Assembly: GCF_030812675.1 (NCBI RefSeq)
Contig: NZ_JAUSTE010000014.1
Span: forward strand, 40,627-104,626
Length of the DNA: 64,000 nt
From: Sinomonas atrocyanea
Lineage (GTDB): Bacteria > Actinomycetota > Actinomycetes > Actinomycetales > Micrococcaceae
Direction of reading: 5' to 3'
Translations under genes and position numbers: made by a program
The notes under the pieces: model-generated
Seen by the model: only the letters and a program-made list of their open reading frames with translations
The model's database searches: none
Told to the model about the DNA's origin: nothing
Part shown: piece after piece, positions 35,222 through 46,468 of the stretch
How the letters are laid out: every line of letters starts with the position of its first letter
How positions within the stretch are numbered: the first letter of the stretch is position 1

Positions 35222-37234
35222 TCAGTCGAGGCCGCGGCGGGCCAGGAGCGGTGCGACGTCGGCGTCCCGGCCGCGGAACGCCCTGAACGAGGCCAGCGGG
35301 TCCCGGGAGTTGCCGCGGGAGAGGAGCTCGCGCCGGAAGGTGTCCCCGTTGGCCCGGGAGAGGCCGCCGTTCTCCTTGAACCACTCGACCGTGTCGGCGT
35401 CGAGCACCTCACTCCAGATGTAGGACCAGTAGCCAGCGGCGTACCAGCCGCCGGCGAAGATGTGCTGGAAGTAGCCGGTGCGGTAGCGCGGCGGGACGAG
35501 GGGCACGGACACCCCGGCGTCGGCGAGCGCCTTCGCCTCGAACGCGAGCGCGTCCTGGGGCTCCTCTCCCCGGCGCAACCGGTGCCAGGCCAGGTCGAGG
35601 AGGGACGCGCCGAGGTATTCGGTCGTGGCGAAGCCCTCGCCCCACAGCCGCGCGGCATCGAGCCGGGCGAGGGTCTCCTCCGGGAGCGGCTCGCCGGTGG
35701 CATGGTGGCGCGCGTAGTTCGCCACCACGTCCGGGTCGAAGATCCACATCTCGTTGACCTGGGACGGGTACTCGACGAAGTCCCGGGGCACGTTGGTGCC
35801 CGAGAAGCGGGGATACTGCACGTCGGAGAGCATGCCGTGCAGGGCGTGCCCGAACTCGTGGAACACCGTGCGCAGCTCGTCGAGCGTCAGGAGCGCCGGT
35901 TCGCCGGCCGGGGGCTTGGGCACGTTGAGGTTGTTGATGACCACGGGGGAGTGGCCCAGCAGCCGCGACTGCTCCACGAGCGAGTTCATCCAGGCGCCGC
36001 CCCGCTTGGTGGGCCGGGCGAAGTAGTCGCCGAGGAAGAGCCCGAGGCCCGCGCCGTCCGCGTCGAGCACCTCCCACACGCGCACGTCCTCGTGGTAGCC
36101 CGTGAGGTCCGCGCGCTCCCGGAACGTGAGCCCGAACAGTTTCCCGGCGGCGTGGAAGACGCCGTCCTCGAGCACCCGGTCCAGCTCGAAGTAGGGCCGC
36201 AGGGCCTGCTCGTCGACGGAGTAGCGCTCGAGGCGGACCTTGGCCGAGTAGAACGCCCAGTCCCACGGCTCGAGCTCGTGGCCGGCGGCCTCGGCGAGCG
36301 CCGCCGCCTCGCCCGCTGCGTTGCGCACCGCCGCCGGGGCCAGCCGGCCGAGCATGTCCTCGACCGCGGAGATCGAGGGCGCGGTCTGGTCGTCGACCGC
36401 GAGCTCGGCGAAGTCGGCGAAGCCGAGGAGCTCGGCCTTCTCGGCGCGCAGCCGTGCCATCGCCGTGACGAGGTCGAGGACGTCGGTCTCGCCGCCCGAG
36501 CTGCCGCGGGACACAGAGGCCTCGAAGATGCGCCGCCGCAGCCCGCGGTCCTCGAGCACGGCGAGGTGCGGCTGGGCCGTGGGCTGGATGAACGTGAGCA
36601 GCCAGCCGGACTCATGGCCGGCGCCGCGGGCCGCCTCAGCGGCCGAGGCCCTGTCGTCCTCCGGCATCCCGGCGAGCTCGGCCGGGTCCGTGACGAGGAC
36701 CGCGGCCTCGTTGATGCCCTTGGCGACGCGCTGGCCGTAGTCCGTGCCGAGCCGGGTGAGCTCGGCGTTGACCGCCCGCAGGCGCTCCTGGCCAGCTTCG
36801 TCGAGTGCGATCCCGGCGCGCCGGAAGGCCGCGAGCCACTCCGACACGAGCCGTGCGGACTCCGGGTCGAGGCCCTCCACGGGGATCGCCGCGAAGCGCT
36901 CGTAGAGGGCCCGGTTGAGGTACACGGCGTCCTCGTGGGCGGAGAGCTCGGGCATGAGCTCGCTCTCGAGGGCCCGGATGCCGTCAGTGCCGTGCGAGGA
37001 CACGAGGGTCATGAACGCCGAGACGGCGCGGTTCAGGAGGCCGCCCGAGCGCTCCATGGCGACCGCGGTGTTCTCGAAGTCGGGCTCGTCGGCGCTGCCC
37101 GTGATCGCCTCGATCTCGGCGAGGTGCTCGGCCAGTCCAGCCCGGACGGCCTCGGCATAATCGGCATCGCACAGGTCGGCGAACGGCGGGAGTCCGTAGG
37201 GCAGCGGGCTGGGGGCGAGGAGCGGGTTCGTCAT
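35222..37234 (-). CDS. M3-family oligopeptidase (thimet/Dcp/oligopeptidase A type)
   Basis: 670 residues, cytoplasmic zinc metallopeptidase. Zinc motif HEFGHALHG at about residues 457-465, with the third Glu ligand in the following segment (DFVEYPSQVNEMW). The N-terminal helical region (ALESELMPELSAHED) and C-terminus (YFQHIFAGGWYAAGYWSYIW) match peptidyl-dipeptidase Dcp/PrlC. It degrades short peptides. Start ATG at 37234 has no strong ribosome site, possibly leaderless. A terminator of asnB lies upstream, so it is transcribed separately. Confidence 0.92.
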   Translation of the reverse strand: MTNPLLAPSPLPYGLPPFADLCDADYAEAVRAGLAEHLAEIEAITGSADEPDFENTAVAMERSGGLLNRAVSAFMTLVSSHGTDGIRALESELMPELSAHEDAVYLNRALYERFAAIPVEGLDPESARLVSEWLAAFRRAGIALDEAGQERLRAVNAELTRLGTDYGQRVAKGINEAAVLVTDPAELAGMPEDDRASAAEAARGAGHESGWLLTFIQPTAQPHLAVLEDRGLRRRIFEASVSRGSSGGETDVLDLVTAMARLRAEKAELLGFADFAELAVDDQTAPSISAVEDMLGRLAPAAVRNAAGEAAALAEAAGHELEPWDWAFYSAKVRLERYSVDEQALRPYFELDRVLEDGVFHAAGKLFGLTFRERADLTGYHEDVRVWEVLDADGAGLGLFLGDYFARPTKRGGAWMNSLVEQSRLLGHSPVVINNLNVPKPPAGEPALLTLDELRTVFHEFGHALHGMLSDVQYPRFSGTNVPRDFVEYPSQVNEMWIFDPDVVANYARHHATGEPLPEETLARLDAARLWGEGFATTEYLGASLLDLAWHRLRRGEEPQDALAFEAKALADAGVSVPLVPPRYRTGYFQHIFAGGWYAAGYWSYIWSEVLDADTVEWFKENGGLSRANGDTFRRELLSRGNSRDPLASFRAFRGRDADVAPLLARRGLD

Positions 37235-37305
37235 GAAGCGAGGCTTTCATGTGCCGCCGTACGCCGACAAGGGCTTCCCGCCGGTGTGTCGGGGCCCCGC
37301 ACGCG

Positions 37306-37340
37306 CGACGGCGGCCGCGCGGGGTGCGCGGCCGCCGTCG
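37306..37340 (-). terminator. Hairpin terminator after the asnB-like gene
   Basis: cgacggcggccgcgc (37306-37320) and gcgcggccgccgtcg (37326-37340) form a perfect 15-bp stem with a 5-nt loop, 33 bp beyond the stop of the minus-strand asparagine synthetase gene. Confidence 0.75.
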
Positions 37341-37372
37341 TACGCCGGAGGGACCCGGAAGGGCCGGGTGGG

Positions 37373-40036
37373 TCAGCCCTGCGTGAACACGAGGGACATC
37401 GGCGTGGCCTGGGCGCCCTGCCCCTGGGGGTTGTCCTTGAACATGCCGGCGATGGTCTCGGTCGGCAGGTCCGTGTCGTGCCCCATCACCACCACGCCCA
37501 GATCGTTGGCGTCCATGATCGCCGTGCCGCCGAACAGCTCCGCGGCGCCGGCCGGGAGGGCCGCGCGCACGGCCGCGCTCAGGGAGCGGGCCACGCCCTC
37601 GGGGTCCTTGGGTGCGAGCTTCACCGAATTGCTCGCCGCGCCGAGGCTGTACGGCGTGGCACCGTCGATCGCGTTGATGTTGTGGCCGACGACGTCGTAG
37701 AACACGCCGCTCTTGCCCTGCACCTTGCCCACCACGGACGCCGCCGCGGCCTTGGCGATGAGCGGCAGGCCCACCTCGTTGATCGCGATCTGCATCGACC
37801 ACGGGCTCCCGAGGCCGATGCCCGCGGGGGTCCGGGTGACGAACTTCGACAGGATGCGCGCCGCCGGGGTCACCTCGATCTCCCACACCGGGAAGGAGCG
37901 GCCCTGGGTGATCGCGACGATCTTCTCGCTCACGAGCAGGTACCACGCCTTGCCGTCGACGGCGGCACGCGCCTCCGCGGGGGCGCCCGGCAGGCCGCCG
38001 AAGAACCGCTCCACGTAGGAGGCCACGGCGGGGGCCAGCTCGGTGTCCTTGGCGAAGACGTCCGTCTGCAGCGGGTAGCGCCGGTAGATGCCCGCGCCCG
38101 AGGCGATGTCGAGCTCCTTGCCCGGGTTGGCCTCGTAGTCGCTCTTGTCCGCCTTGACGTCGGCGGGGGCCTCGTCCTTGTCGATGAACTCCCGCAGCCA
38201 CAGCTCCACGTTCAGCAGGCGCCAGAAGATCATCGTGTCGGCGTCGTTCTTGCCGTTGAGGTACTCCTCGAACGCGGTGAGGACCTGCTCGCGGTCCCAG
38301 TAGGGACGTGAGTAGAACGAGTTGGACATGAAGACTTTGTAGATCCGCTCCTTCATGAGCGTGAACCACTCGGCCTCGGGCGTGGTGAAGCCGATCTTGT
38401 TGCGCCGGTTGCTGATCATCTCCGGCAGGAGGCCGCGCGTGGCGTCGCGGAGCACCCGCTTGTTCCAGCCCTCCTTGATGATCGCCTCGTCGGAGAGGCT
38501 GAAGAGGTACTTGACCACTTCCTTGTCCAGGAACGGCACGCGGCCCTCGAGGGAGAACCGCATCGTGTTCTTGTCCTCGTACCGCAGCAGGGACGGGAGC
38601 GACTTGGCGAACAGGTCGTCGATGAGCCGGGCCTTCAGGTTGGCCGGGATGTTGCCGAACGACTCGTTGGAGAACTTCCCCGTCCACGACTTCTTCAGCA
38701 GGGTTCCCATCGAGACGGTCTTCCTGCCACTGGCCATGCCCTTGAGGCGGAACCGGCCGAGCCGGTAGAAGATGTCCAGGCTCGAGCCCGACTCCTTGGC
38801 CAGCGTGGCGTAGTCGCCGGCGGCCTTGAGCTGGCGCAGGTACGCGAAGTAGTAGGGGATGTAGCCCGCCATCATCTCGTCCGCGCCCTGGCCGTCCAGG
38901 AGGACCGTGACGTGCTGGGAGGCCTCCTTCATGACGCAGTACTGCGCGTAGGGGCCTGAGGAGATGATGGGCTCCTCCATGGTCCGCACGAAGTCGGCCA
39001 GGTCCGCGTCGAAGCCCTCCGGGGTGGGCTTGATCTTGTGCGCCTCGATGTTCCCGCTGCACGCGGCGATCGCGGCGTCGGCGTACGCCTCCTCGTCATT
39101 GATCGCGTTGGGGAAGACCGCGCTGAAGGTGTTCTGCTTCGCGCCGACGGCCTCGAGGCCCTCCGCCTTCTCCTGCATGAGCCGGTTGATCGTCACCACC
39201 ACGGCGGAGGAGTCCAGGCCGCCCGAGAGGGCGCTGCCCACCGGGACCTCGGAGTTGAGGCGGATCCGGATGGCCTCGGTGAACCGCCGGCGGTACTCGT
39301 CGACGACGTCCTGGGTGTAGGGGGTGTTGACCTTGGACAGCTCGGCGAGCTCCTCCCGCAGGCGGGTGTACGAGGAGATGCGGAAGCGGCTCGTCGCGAG
39401 GTCGACCGTCATCATCTCGCCCGGGAGGAGCTTGCGGACGCCGTCGAAGAAGGTCTCCTCGGTGTCGTCGTGGATGCGGTACTGGAGGTACCGGTAGAGG
39501 ATCCGCTCGTTGGGCCGGGCCTCGATCAGGCCCGTGGCGAGGATGGGCTTGATCTCGGACGCGAACAGCAGACGGGGCTCCTGCTCGGTTCCGGCGTTGG
39601 CCCAGTAGAGCGGCTTGATCCCGAAGTGGTCGCGGGCCAGGACGAGCTGCCCGCGGTGCTGGTCGAGGATCGCCAGGCCGAACATGCCGTTGAAGCGGTC
39701 GAACGCCTCGGTGCCCCACTCCTCGTACGACTGCAGCACCACCTCGGTGTCGGAGGCGGTGCGGAACGTGCGGCCGGCGCCCTCGAGCTCGGCCCGGAGC
39801 TCGCGGTAGTTGTAGACCTCCCCGTTGTACACGAGGACCGTCCGGCCGTCGGCGCTGACCATCGGCTCCTGGCCGTGGGCGACGTCGACGATCGCGAGCC
39901 GCCGGTGCGCGAGGCCCACGCTGCCGTCCGTGAAGTAGCCCTCGCCGTCGGGCCCCCGGTGCACGATGCAGGTGTTCATCGCCTCCAGGAGCGATTCATC
40001 GAGCCCAGCGCCGAAGTAGCCGGCGATTCCGCACAT
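37373..40036 (-). CDS. asnB: Asparagine synthetase (glutamine-hydrolysing) fused to a CofE-like ligase domain
   Basis: 887 residues, far longer than the usual AsnB of 610-650. Residues 1-210: class II glutaminase with Cys2 ([11 protein letters not shown]). About 230-620: synthetase domain with the ATP pyrophosphatase motif [12 protein letters not shown] and later [17 protein letters not shown]. About 640-887: a third domain matching F420-0:gamma-glutamyl ligase (CofE_ligase) proteins of bacteria: [67 protein letters not shown] and KDNPQGQG. The reading frame is continuous across the junction. AsnB amidates an acidic side chain; the CofE domain forms glutamyl amide bonds with GTP. The combined product is unknown. 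Divergent from pdxT. Confidence 0.9.
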   Translation of the reverse strand: MCGIAGYFGAGLDESLLEAMNTCIVHRGPDGEGYFTDGSVGLAHRRLAIVDVAHGQEPMVSADGRTVLVYNGEVYNYRELRAELEGAGRTFRTASDTEVVLQSYEEWGTEAFDRFNGMFGLAILDQHRGQLVLARDHFGIKPLYWANAGTEQEPRLLFASEIKPILATGLIEARPNERILYRYLQYRIHDDTEETFFDGVRKLLPGEMMTVDLATSRFRISSYTRLREELAELSKVNTPYTQDVVDEYRRRFTEAIRIRLNSEVPVGSALSGGLDSSAVVVTINRLMQEKAEGLEAVGAKQNTFSAVFPNAINDEEAYADAAIAACSGNIEAHKIKPTPEGFDADLADFVRTMEEPIISSGPYAQYCVMKEASQHVTVLLDGQGADEMMAGYIPYYFAYLRQLKAAGDYATLAKESGSSLDIFYRLGRFRLKGMASGRKTVSMGTLLKKSWTGKFSNESFGNIPANLKARLIDDLFAKSLPSLLRYEDKNTMRFSLEGRVPFLDKEVVKYLFSLSDEAIIKEGWNKRVLRDATRGLLPEMISNRRNKIGFTTPEAEWFTLMKERIYKVFMSNSFYSRPYWDREQVLTAFEEYLNGKNDADTMIFWRLLNVELWLREFIDKDEAPADVKADKSDYEANPGKELDIASGAGIYRRYPLQTDVFAKDTELAPAVASYVERFFGGLPGAPAEARAAVDGKAWYLLVSEKIVAITQGRSFPVWEIEVTPAARILSKFVTRTPAGIGLGSPWSMQIAINEVGLPLIAKAAAASVVGKVQGKSGVFYDVVGHNINAIDGATPYSLGAASNSVKLAPKDPEGVARSLSAAVRAALPAGAAELFGGTAIMDANDLGVVVMGHDTDLPTETIAGMFKDNPQGQGAQATPMSLVFTQG

Positions 40037-40120
40037 AGTGCTGTCCTCATCTGTTGTCCTGCGGGTCTGCGCTCCATGCTACCGGCGGGGCCCCCGCCGA
40101 CCCGCCCCGGGGGCGGCGAC

Positions 40121-40126
40121 TACACT
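40121..40126 (+). promoter_or_regulatory. Candidate -10 box of pdxT, leaderless
   Basis: TACACT ends 6 nt before the GTG at 40133, so transcription would start at or beside the start codon; no ribosome site is present upstream. No good -35 seen. Confidence 0.4.
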
Positions 40127-40132
40127 GTCACG

Positions 40133-40843
40133 GTGACTTCGAACGCCCCGACTTCCCCGCAGCCCGCACCGGATCCCCGCTCGCCCCAGGGCCAGGGAGC
40201 GCCCGTGGTCGGCGTGCTCGCCCTGCAGGGCGACGTGCGCGAACACCTCGCGGCGCTCGAGCAGGCCGGGGCCCGCGCCGTCAAGGTGCGCCGGCCCGAG
40301 GAGCTCGACGCGGTCGACGGCCTCGTGGTCCCGGGCGGGGAGTCGACCACCATCGACAAGCTGGCGCGTGCCTTCGGCATCGCCGAGCCGCTGCGGGCCA
40401 AGATCCGCGCGGGCTTCCCCGTGTACGGCTCGTGCGCCGGGATGATCCTGCTCGCGGACGAGATCGCGGATCCCACGCCGGACCTCGCGGGGCGCCCGCA
40501 GGAGTCGTTCGGCGGCCTCGACATCACGGTGCGGCGCAACGCGTTCGGCCGCCAGCGGGAGTCGTTCGAGACGGACCTGGACTTCAAGGAAGTGGACCAG
40601 AGCCGCGGGCCGGTCCACGCCGTCTTCATCCGCGGACCGTGGGTCGAGCGGGTCGGCCCGGACGTCGAGGTCCTCGCCGAGGTCGATCCGGCCCACGCGT
40701 CGCACACGGCGACGCTCGGGGGCAGGTCTAGAATTGTCGCAGTGCGTTCTGGACGGCTGCTCGCCACATCGTTCCACCCCGAGGTGACCGGCGAGACACG
40801 GATCCATGAACTTTTCATCCGCATGATCAGAGGAGAAGCGTAG
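40133..40843 (+). CDS. pdxT: Pyridoxal 5-phosphate synthase glutaminase subunit PdxT
   Basis: 236 residues, class I glutamine amidotransferase that feeds ammonia to PdxS. Motifs: [26 protein letters not shown], the nucleophile Cys in [11 protein letters not shown] and His/Glu in [11 protein letters not shown] 25-residue N-terminal Pro/Ser extension precedes the domain. It is followed after 2 bp by yebC. PdxS is encoded 10 kb upstream instead of next door. The frame stays open far upstream, but only the GTG fits the family. Confidence 0.94.
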   Translation: MTSNAPTSPQPAPDPRSPQGQGAPVVGVLALQGDVREHLAALEQAGARAVKVRRPEELDAVDGLVVPGGESTTIDKLARAFGIAEPLRAKIRAGFPVYGSCAGMILLADEIADPTPDLAGRPQESFGGLDITVRRNAFGRQRESFETDLDFKEVDQSRGPVHAVFIRGPWVERVGPDVEVLAEVDPAHASHTATLGGRSRIVAVRSGRLLATSFHPEVTGETRIHELFIRMIRGEA

Positions 40844-40845
40844 GC

Positions 40846-41601
<756 letters not shown>

Positions 41602-41604
41602 GGC

Positions 41605-42240
41605 GTGAGCACCCCTGAGGCGCCCGGCGCGCAGACTGCGGGGCCGGGCGCCGCCCTGCGGGTGCTGGGCGTCGACCCGGGCCTCACCCGCTGCGGCATC
41701 GGCGTGGTCGACGTCGCCGCGGACCGCCGCGCGACCCTCGTCGCCGTCGGGGTGGTCGGGACGAAGGCCGACGAACCGCTGGACGCCCGCCTGCTGGCCA
41801 TCGCCCAGGCGATCGACGAATGGCTCGACCGCCACGAGCCGGAGGTCGTCGCCGTCGAGCGCGTCTTCTCCCAGCTCAACGTGAGCACCGTCATGGGGGT
41901 CGCGCAGGCCTCGGGCGTGGTGATCGCCGCGGCGGCGCGCCGCGGCATCCCCGTCGCGCTGCATACCCCCAGCGAGGTCAAGGCCGCCGTGACCGGCAGC
42001 GGCCGGGCGGACAAGGACGCCGTCACCCGCATGGTCACCAAGATCCTCCGGCTCGAGACGGCCCCCCGTCCGGCGGACGCCGCCGACGCCCTCGCGCTCG
42101 CCCTCGCCCACGCGTGGCGGGGGAGCGCCCCCGGCTCCCCCTCCGCGGTGGGACGCACGACGGCGATGCCGGCCACGGCGCTCACGGCCGCGCAGCGGCT
42201 GTGGCAGGAGGCGGAGGCGAAGGCACGCCGCGGCCGGTGA
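41605..42240 (+). CDS. ruvC: Holliday junction endonuclease RuvC
   Basis: 211 residues, RNase H-fold resolvase. The first catalytic Asp is in [12 protein letters not shown]; the Glu is in [15 protein letters not shown]; and C-terminal acidic residues in [18 protein letters not shown] complete the site. It cuts Holliday junctions symmetrically. A C-terminal extension (after VAWRG) is longer than in E. coli. First of ruvC-ruvA-ruvB, GTG start, 3 bp after yebC. Confidence 0.95.
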   Translation: MSTPEAPGAQTAGPGAALRVLGVDPGLTRCGIGVVDVAADRRATLVAVGVVGTKADEPLDARLLAIAQAIDEWLDRHEPEVVAVERVFSQLNVSTVMGVAQASGVVIAAAARRGIPVALHTPSEVKAAVTGSGRADKDAVTRMVTKILRLETAPRPADAADALALALAHAWRGSAPGSPSAVGRTTAMPATALTAAQRLWQEAEAKARRGR

Positions 42241-42326
42241 GCCGGATCGACGCCGTCGGCCGCTAGAGTTCTCGTAGATATGTTCGGATCCAACGGCCAC
42301 GGCAACGGGCAAGGCAAGGGGTATCG

Positions 42327-42968
42327 GTGATCAGCTTCCTCCACGGTCCGGTCGCCCACGTGGGGCTCTCCTCGGGAGTCATCGACGTCAACGGCGCGGG
42401 CATGGCCTTCTGGGCGACGCCCCAGACCCTCGCGGGCCTCCGGGTCGGGGAGGAGGCCACGGTGCACACCTCCCTCGTGGTGCGGGAGGACTCCCTGACC
42501 CTCTTCGGGTTCGCCGACGGCGAGGAGCGTGAGGTCTTCGAGGTGCTGCTGGGTGTCTCGGGGGTGGGGCCGCGGCTTGCCCTGGCGGTCCTGGCCGTCC
42601 ACAGCCCGGAGGCGGTCCGGGTCGCGGCGCACTCGGAGGACGCGAAGGCCTTCACGAAGGTGCCCGGCATCGGGCCCAAGGTGGGCGCCCGGCTCGTGCT
42701 CGAGCTCAAGGGCAAGCTCGTCCCGCTCGGGACGGGGGAGGAGCCTGCCTCCGCTGCGCCCGGCACCGACGCGCCGTGGAAGGCGCAGGTCATCGAGGCG
42801 ATGGCGTCGCTCGGCTGGAGCGAGAAGGACGCGGCCGCGAGCATCGAGAAGGCGATGGCCGACGCGCCCGAGGTCGCCGCGTCGGGCAGCGTCCCCGAGA
42901 TCCTCAGGGCCACCCTGCGCTGGCTGGGTCAGGGCGCGCGGGCGCTGAAGGCCGGGGCCCGTGGCTGA
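42327..42968 (+). CDS. ruvA: Holliday junction branch migration protein RuvA
   Basis: 213 residues. Domain I OB fold ([12 protein letters not shown]), domain II helix-hairpin-helix pairs ([15 protein letters not shown] and [17 protein letters not shown]) and the C-terminal domain III ([19 protein letters not shown]), which contacts RuvB. GTG start near the end of an 86-bp gap. It overlaps ruvB by 8 bp. Confidence 0.95.
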   Translation: MISFLHGPVAHVGLSSGVIDVNGAGMAFWATPQTLAGLRVGEEATVHTSLVVREDSLTLFGFADGEEREVFEVLLGVSGVGPRLALAVLAVHSPEAVRVAAHSEDAKAFTKVPGIGPKVGARLVLELKGKLVPLGTGEEPASAAPGTDAPWKAQVIEAMASLGWSEKDAAASIEKAMADAPEVAASGSVPEILRATLRWLGQGARALKAGARG

Positions 42969-44031
42969 GCCGTCCCTCGTGGCGAGCCAGGAGGAGCCCG
43001 AGGAGCGGGCCCTCGAGGCGGCGCTGCGTCCCAAGTTCCTCGACGAGTTCGTGGGGCAGGGGCGGGTGCGCCGCCAGCTCTCGCTCGTGCTCGAGGCGAG
43101 CCGGATGCGCGGCCGCACCGCGGACCACGTCCTGCTCTCCGGGCCGCCGGGGCTGGGGAAGACCACGCTGGCCATGATCATCGCGGGGGAGATGAACGCG
43201 CCGCTGCGCATCTCCTCCGGCCCCGCGATCCAGCACGCCGGCGACCTCGCGGCGATCCTGTCCTCGCTCTCGGAGGGAGAGGTGCTCTTCCTCGACGAGA
43301 TCCACCGCATGTCGCGTCCCGCCGAGGAGATGCTCTACATGGCGATGGAGGACTTCCGGGTCGACATCGTGGTGGGCAAGGGCGCGGGCGCCACAGCGAT
43401 CCCGCTGGACCTGCCCCCGTTCACGCTCGTCGGGGCCACCACCCGGGCGGGGCTCCTGCCCGGGCCGCTGCGGGACCGCTTCGGATTCACCGGGCACCTC
43501 GAGTTCTACACCGTGGAGGAGCTCGAGCTCGTGCTGCGCCGCTCCGCGGGGCTCCTGGACCTGAAGGTGACCTCCGCCGGGTTCAGCGAAGTCGCCGGGC
43601 GGTCGCGCGGCACGCCGCGCATCGCGAACCGGCTCCTGCGCCGGGTCCGGGACTGGGCCCTCGTGCACGGCATCGAGCAGATCGACGCGCGGGCGGCGGG
43701 AGCCGCGCTGGACATGTACGAGGTCGACGCGCGGGGCCTCGACCGGCTCGACCGCGGGGTCCTGACCGCGCTCGTGACCAAGTTCGGCGGCGGCCCCGTG
43801 GGGCTGTCCACCCTGGCGATCGCCGTGGGCGAGGAGCCGGAGACGGTGGAGACCGTGGCCGAGCCGTACCTGGTCCGCGAGGGCCTCATGGGGCGCACCC
43901 CACGGGGCCGGATCGCCACGCCGCTGGCCTACGAGCACCTGGGCCTCCCGGTTCCGGCGACCGCGCCGTTCGCCGAGAGCGCAACCCTCTTCGGTCCGGG
44001 CTCGGACGAGGCCGGCGGATCGTTGGACTGA
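42961..44031 (+). CDS. ruvB: Holliday junction branch migration ATPase RuvB
   Basis: 356 residues, AAA+ helicase motor. Walker [10 protein letters not shown], Walker B FLDEIHR, sensor [16 protein letters not shown] and arginine finger region, then a winged-helix domain ([13 protein letters not shown]). It forms hexamers on DNA and drives branch migration with RuvA. GTG start overlaps ruvA. It is followed by yajC after 121 bp. Confidence 0.96.
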   Translation: MAEPSLVASQEEPEERALEAALRPKFLDEFVGQGRVRRQLSLVLEASRMRGRTADHVLLSGPPGLGKTTLAMIIAGEMNAPLRISSGPAIQHAGDLAAILSSLSEGEVLFLDEIHRMSRPAEEMLYMAMEDFRVDIVVGKGAGATAIPLDLPPFTLVGATTRAGLLPGPLRDRFGFTGHLEFYTVEELELVLRRSAGLLDLKVTSAGFSEVAGRSRGTPRIANRLLRRVRDWALVHGIEQIDARAAGAALDMYEVDARGLDRLDRGVLTALVTKFGGGPVGLSTLAIAVGEEPETVETVAEPYLVREGLMGRTPRGRIATPLAYEHLGLPVPATAPFAESATLFGPGSDEAGGSLD

Positions 44032-44152
44032 TCGGAGCAGCCCGCCGGCGTGCCCTTAGACTGGGATCACACCCTCGCGTGGCCGAGGGCCCCTATGCTG
44101 CGCCCGGGACCCGCCCGAACGCTACCCGAGCCCCACACAGATTGGACCTCGT

Positions 44153-44626
44153 ATGGACCTGATGACCATCCTCCTGCTGGCTGTCTTCGCCTTCTTCATC
44201 TTCACGATGTTCCGGCGGAACAAGAAGACGCAGCAGCAGCAGGCTGAGATGCAGTCCAAGTTCCATCCCGGCGTGGAGGTCATGACGAGCTTCGGGCTCT
44301 ACGGCCGGATCGTCGCGGTGAACGACGCCGAGAACAAGGTGGTCCTCGAGCTGAGCCCCGGCAACGAGGCGACCGTCCACCGTCAGGCCGTCACCAAGGT
44401 CGTCGAGCCCACCGTCCCGGCCGCCGGCGAGTCCGCCGCGCCGATCGCCGACGCCGGCGAGGGCACCGCGCCGATCGCCGACCCCCGGGAGGCCGGCGCG
44501 GCGCCGTCGTCCGGGATCACCCTCGGCAAGAACGAGGAAGCGGCCCCCCGCCCGGAGGACCGGCTCGACGAGACGCCCGAGGAGACCCTTCGGCGCCTCA
44601 ACGACGAAGGCAACACCAGCAAGTAG
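44153..44626 (+). CDS. yajC: Preprotein translocase subunit YajC
   Basis: 157 residues. One N-terminal membrane segment (ILLLAVFAFFIFTMF), then the YajC core with HPGVEVMTSFGLYGRIVAV and VVLELSPGNEATVHRQA. The C-terminal 60 residues are an acidic/Pro/Ala extension with a tandem near-repeat (AAPIADAGEGTAPIADPREA). It binds SecDF at the membrane. It precedes secD-secF in the standard order. The ribosome site is weak. Confidence 0.92.
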   Translation: MDLMTILLLAVFAFFIFTMFRRNKKTQQQQAEMQSKFHPGVEVMTSFGLYGRIVAVNDAENKVVLELSPGNEATVHRQAVTKVVEPTVPAAGESAAPIADAGEGTAPIADPREAGAAPSSGITLGKNEEAAPRPEDRLDETPEETLRRLNDEGNTSK

Positions 44627-44698
44627 CCGAACGCGCCGCCCGGCCACCGCCGGGCGGCCCCGCGCCGACAAGGCGCCGTCCCCCATCGAAGGACCACC

Positions 44699-46468
44699 AT
44701 GGCACGATCCCGCACGCGGCCGGGACTGAAGACCCTCATCTCACTCGGCGTCATCCTGCTCGCCCTCGTCGGCATCCTCGGCGGCGGAAAGCTGGCCGGG
44801 CAGGCGTCCTGGGCGCCGAAGCTCGCCCTCGACCTCGAGGGCGGCACAGAGATGATCCTCGCCCCGAAGGTCTCGGGCGGCTCGCAGATCAACCAGGACC
44901 AGCTCAACCAGGCCGTCGAGATCATCCGCCAGCGCGTGGACGGCTCGGGCGTGTCCGAGGCCGAGATCAGCACGCAGTCCGGACGGAACGTGGTGGTGAG
45001 CCTCCCCGGCACGCCGTCCGCCGAGACGCGTCAGCTCATCCAGGCCTCGGCGGACATGAACTTCAGGCCCGTGCTCACGACCGGCGATCCGGCAGCGGTC
45101 CCCGCGGACCAGCGCCTCACCCCCGACAAGCTCCCGAAGCCGACGGCGGCCCCCAAGAACGCCAGCGACACCAACTGGATCACCGCCGACGTCTACAAGC
45201 AGTACGAGGCGCTCGACTGCACCAAGCCGCAGCCGGAGAGCACCCAGCGCTCGGACCCGAACAAGCCGCTCGTGACCTGCGAGCCCGCCGACGGGTCGCG
45301 GCCTGCGGCGAAGTACATCCTCGGCCCGGTCGAGGTCGTCGGGACGGACATCGCCGGCTCCTCCTTCCAGCTTCAGCAGGGCCGCCAGGGCGCCGTCACC
45401 AACGAGTGGGCCGTGAACATCCAGTTCAACGACGCCGGCACGCAGAAGTTCAAGGCCGTGACCGAGCGACTCAACGGCTACTACGTCGCCGACCAGAACG
45501 ACCCCAAGGCCCAGTTCGCGATCGTGCTGGACGACAGGGTCCTCTCGGCGCCGCGGACCCAGGCCGTGATCACCGACGGCCGCCCGCAGATCACCGGCAA
45601 CTTCACCCAGCAGAGCGCCCAGGCGCTCTCGGACCAGCTGCGATACGGCGCGCTGCCGATCAGCTTCGAGATCCAGAGCGAGGACCAGATCTCGGCGACG
45701 CTGGGCACCCAGCAGCTCGAGATGGGGCTCCTCGCCGGCGCGATCGGCCTGCTCCTCGTGGTCATCTACTCGCTGTTCCAATACCGCGCGCTCGGCTTCG
45801 TCACGATCGCCTCGCTCGTGGTCGCCGGTGCGCTGACGTACCTCGCGATCGCCATCCTCGGCTGGACCGAGAACTACCGCCTGTCCCTGGCAGGCGTGGC
45901 GGGCCTCATCGTCGCGATCGGCCAGACGGCGGACTCGTTCATCGTCTACTTCGAGCGCATCCGCGACGAGCTCCGCGAGGGCCGCGGGCTGGTCTCCGCT
46001 GTGGAGAACGGGTGGAAGCGCGCCAAGCGGACGGTCCTGGCCTCCAAGGCCGTGAACCTGCTCGCGGCGGTCGTGCTGTACTTCGTCGCGGTCGGCAACG
46101 TCCGCGGCTTCGCGTTCACCCTCGGCCTCACCGCGATCGCCGACCTCATCGTGGTCTTCATGTTCACCCACCCGATGCTGCAGGTGCTCGCCCGCACCCG
46201 GTTCTTCGGGGAGGGCCACCGCTTCTCCGGCCTCGACCCGGAACGGCTGGGCGCCGTGCCCCTCTACCGTGGGGCCGGCCGGCTCCGCGAGGCCTCCGAG
46301 GCGGCCAGGGCCAACCTCAAGCCCAAGAACGCCGCCGCCGCGCGCGAGGCCGGCCGGCGCATGACCATCGCCGAGCGGCGCGCCGCTGAGGCGCAGAAGC
46401 AGTCCGAGATGACCGCGGCCTCCGGGCGGAGCGGCCGCGCGTCCAAGGGCGCGGGGGAGGAGAACTGA
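44699..46468 (+). CDS. secD: Protein translocase subunit SecD
   Basis: 589 residues. N-terminal membrane segment (SLGVILLALVGILGG), the LALDLEGGTEM signature, a periplasmic P1 region (residues about 50-330), and five membrane segments (about 340-500: LGFVTIASLVVAGALTYLA, GVAGLIVAIGQTADSFIV). The proton-linked motif IVYFERIRDELREG is intact. C-terminal 60 residues are basic and Ala-rich. With SecF and YajC it uses proton motive force to pull proteins out of the SecYEG channel. Stop overlaps secF by 1 bp. Confidence 0.95.
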   Translation: MARSRTRPGLKTLISLGVILLALVGILGGGKLAGQASWAPKLALDLEGGTEMILAPKVSGGSQINQDQLNQAVEIIRQRVDGSGVSEAEISTQSGRNVVVSLPGTPSAETRQLIQASADMNFRPVLTTGDPAAVPADQRLTPDKLPKPTAAPKNASDTNWITADVYKQYEALDCTKPQPESTQRSDPNKPLVTCEPADGSRPAAKYILGPVEVVGTDIAGSSFQLQQGRQGAVTNEWAVNIQFNDAGTQKFKAVTERLNGYYVADQNDPKAQFAIVLDDRVLSAPRTQAVITDGRPQITGNFTQQSAQALSDQLRYGALPISFEIQSEDQISATLGTQQLEMGLLAGAIGLLLVVIYSLFQYRALGFVTIASLVVAGALTYLAIAILGWTENYRLSLAGVAGLIVAIGQTADSFIVYFERIRDELREGRGLVSAVENGWKRAKRTVLASKAVNLLAAVVLYFVAVGNVRGFAFTLGLTAIADLIVVFMFTHPMLQVLARTRFFGEGHRFSGLDPERLGAVPLYRGAGRLREASEAARANLKPKNAAAAREAGRRMTIAERRAAEAQKQSEMTAASGRSGRASKGAGEEN

